Shown: positions 5,551 to 5,607 of the stretch, piece after piece | Position numbering within the stretch: the first letter of the stretch is position 1 | Layout of the letters: the number at the start of each line of letters is the position of its first letter | Assembly (NCBI GenBank): GCA_025463615.1 | Contig: JAODAU010000306.1 | Coordinates: 1 to 5,607, forward strand | Reading direction: 5' to 3' | DNA from: Microbacteriaceae bacterium | GTDB taxonomy: Bacteria > Actinomycetota > Actinomycetes > Actinomycetales > Microbacteriaceae | Length of the DNA stretch: 5,607 bases | The notes under the pieces: generated by a model | Database searches by the model: none | What the model saw: only the letters and a program-made list of their open reading frames with translations | Told to the model about the DNA's origin: nothing | Made by a program: the position numbers and the translations under genes

Positions 5551-5607
5551 GCCCCCTTAGCTCAGTTGGCCAGAGCACCGCTCTTGTAAAGCGGGGGTCG
5601 TCGGTTC
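5551..5607 (+). tRNA. trnT: tRNA-Thr (anticodon UGU), 3' end cut by window edge
   Basis: The acceptor 5' strand GCCCCCT (5551-5557), D arm GCTC...GAGC (5560-5576), and anticodon stem CCGCT/AGCGG (5578-5582 with 5590-5594) are intact. The 7-base anticodon loop CTTGTAA has anticodon TGT at 5585-5587, which reads the Thr codon ACA. The variable loop GGGTC and the start of the T arm GTCGGTTC follow, then the window ends. The remaining T stem and the acceptor 3' strand are outside the window. Confidence 0.95.

Noticed and set aside
4402..5589. 395-codon open frame on the plus strand
   Set aside because: It is a mirror frame of the transporter and runs into the tRNA gene; the composition is dominated by Arg, Glu, His and Gly with no domain.

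Overview
The window is chromosomal DNA from a high-GC actinobacterium, most likely a member of the Microbacteriaceae or a close relative. The evidence is the strongly GC-biased third codon positions, the use of GTG starts, a GroEL operator of the CIRCE type, and a DUF3263 gene paired with a membrane-anchored LytR_C gene, a pairing typical of Actinobacteria. No insertion sequence, phage gene, CRISPR array or other sign of recent transfer is visible. It reads as a densely packed core-genome segment.

Left part (1-2034, all genes on the minus strand). Read in the direction of transcription there is a DUF3263 helix-turn-helix-like protein, a single-pass membrane protein with a LytR_C domain (related to mycobacterial VirR), a cold-shock protein with its own leader and terminator, and the first 143 codons of groEL, which run off the left edge. 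groEL has its own promoter, bracketed by two CIRCE elements, so it is almost certainly under HrcA repression.

Middle (2035-3486). A two-gene minus-strand operon encodes an ElaA-type GNAT acetyltransferase followed by a DUF2332 protein. The two overlap by four bases (GTGA), which suggests translational coupling. The first codons of the acetyltransferase gene overlap a divergent plus-strand promoter that resembles SigR/SigH (thiol-oxidative stress) promoters.

Right part (3487-5607). A plus-strand operon encodes methionine-R-sulfoxide reductase (MsrB) and a small YdjA-like nitroreductase separated by 5 bases. It converges on, and overlaps by 14 bases, a minus-strand YdcZ/DUF606-type ten-helix transporter. 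Upstream of the transporter is a large imperfect palindrome (5448-5513), followed by the start of a tRNA-Thr(UGU) gene cut by the window end.

The common theme is stress response and protein or envelope maintenance: chaperonin, cold-shock RNA-binding protein, repair of oxidised methionine, a flavin reductase, and an envelope-associated LytR_C protein. No new multi-gene system can be demonstrated. The observations most worth following are the palindrome between the transporter and the tRNA, the SigR/SigH-like promoter of a resolving-cysteine-free MsrB, and a marked excess of the hexamer GGATGC over GGACGC.
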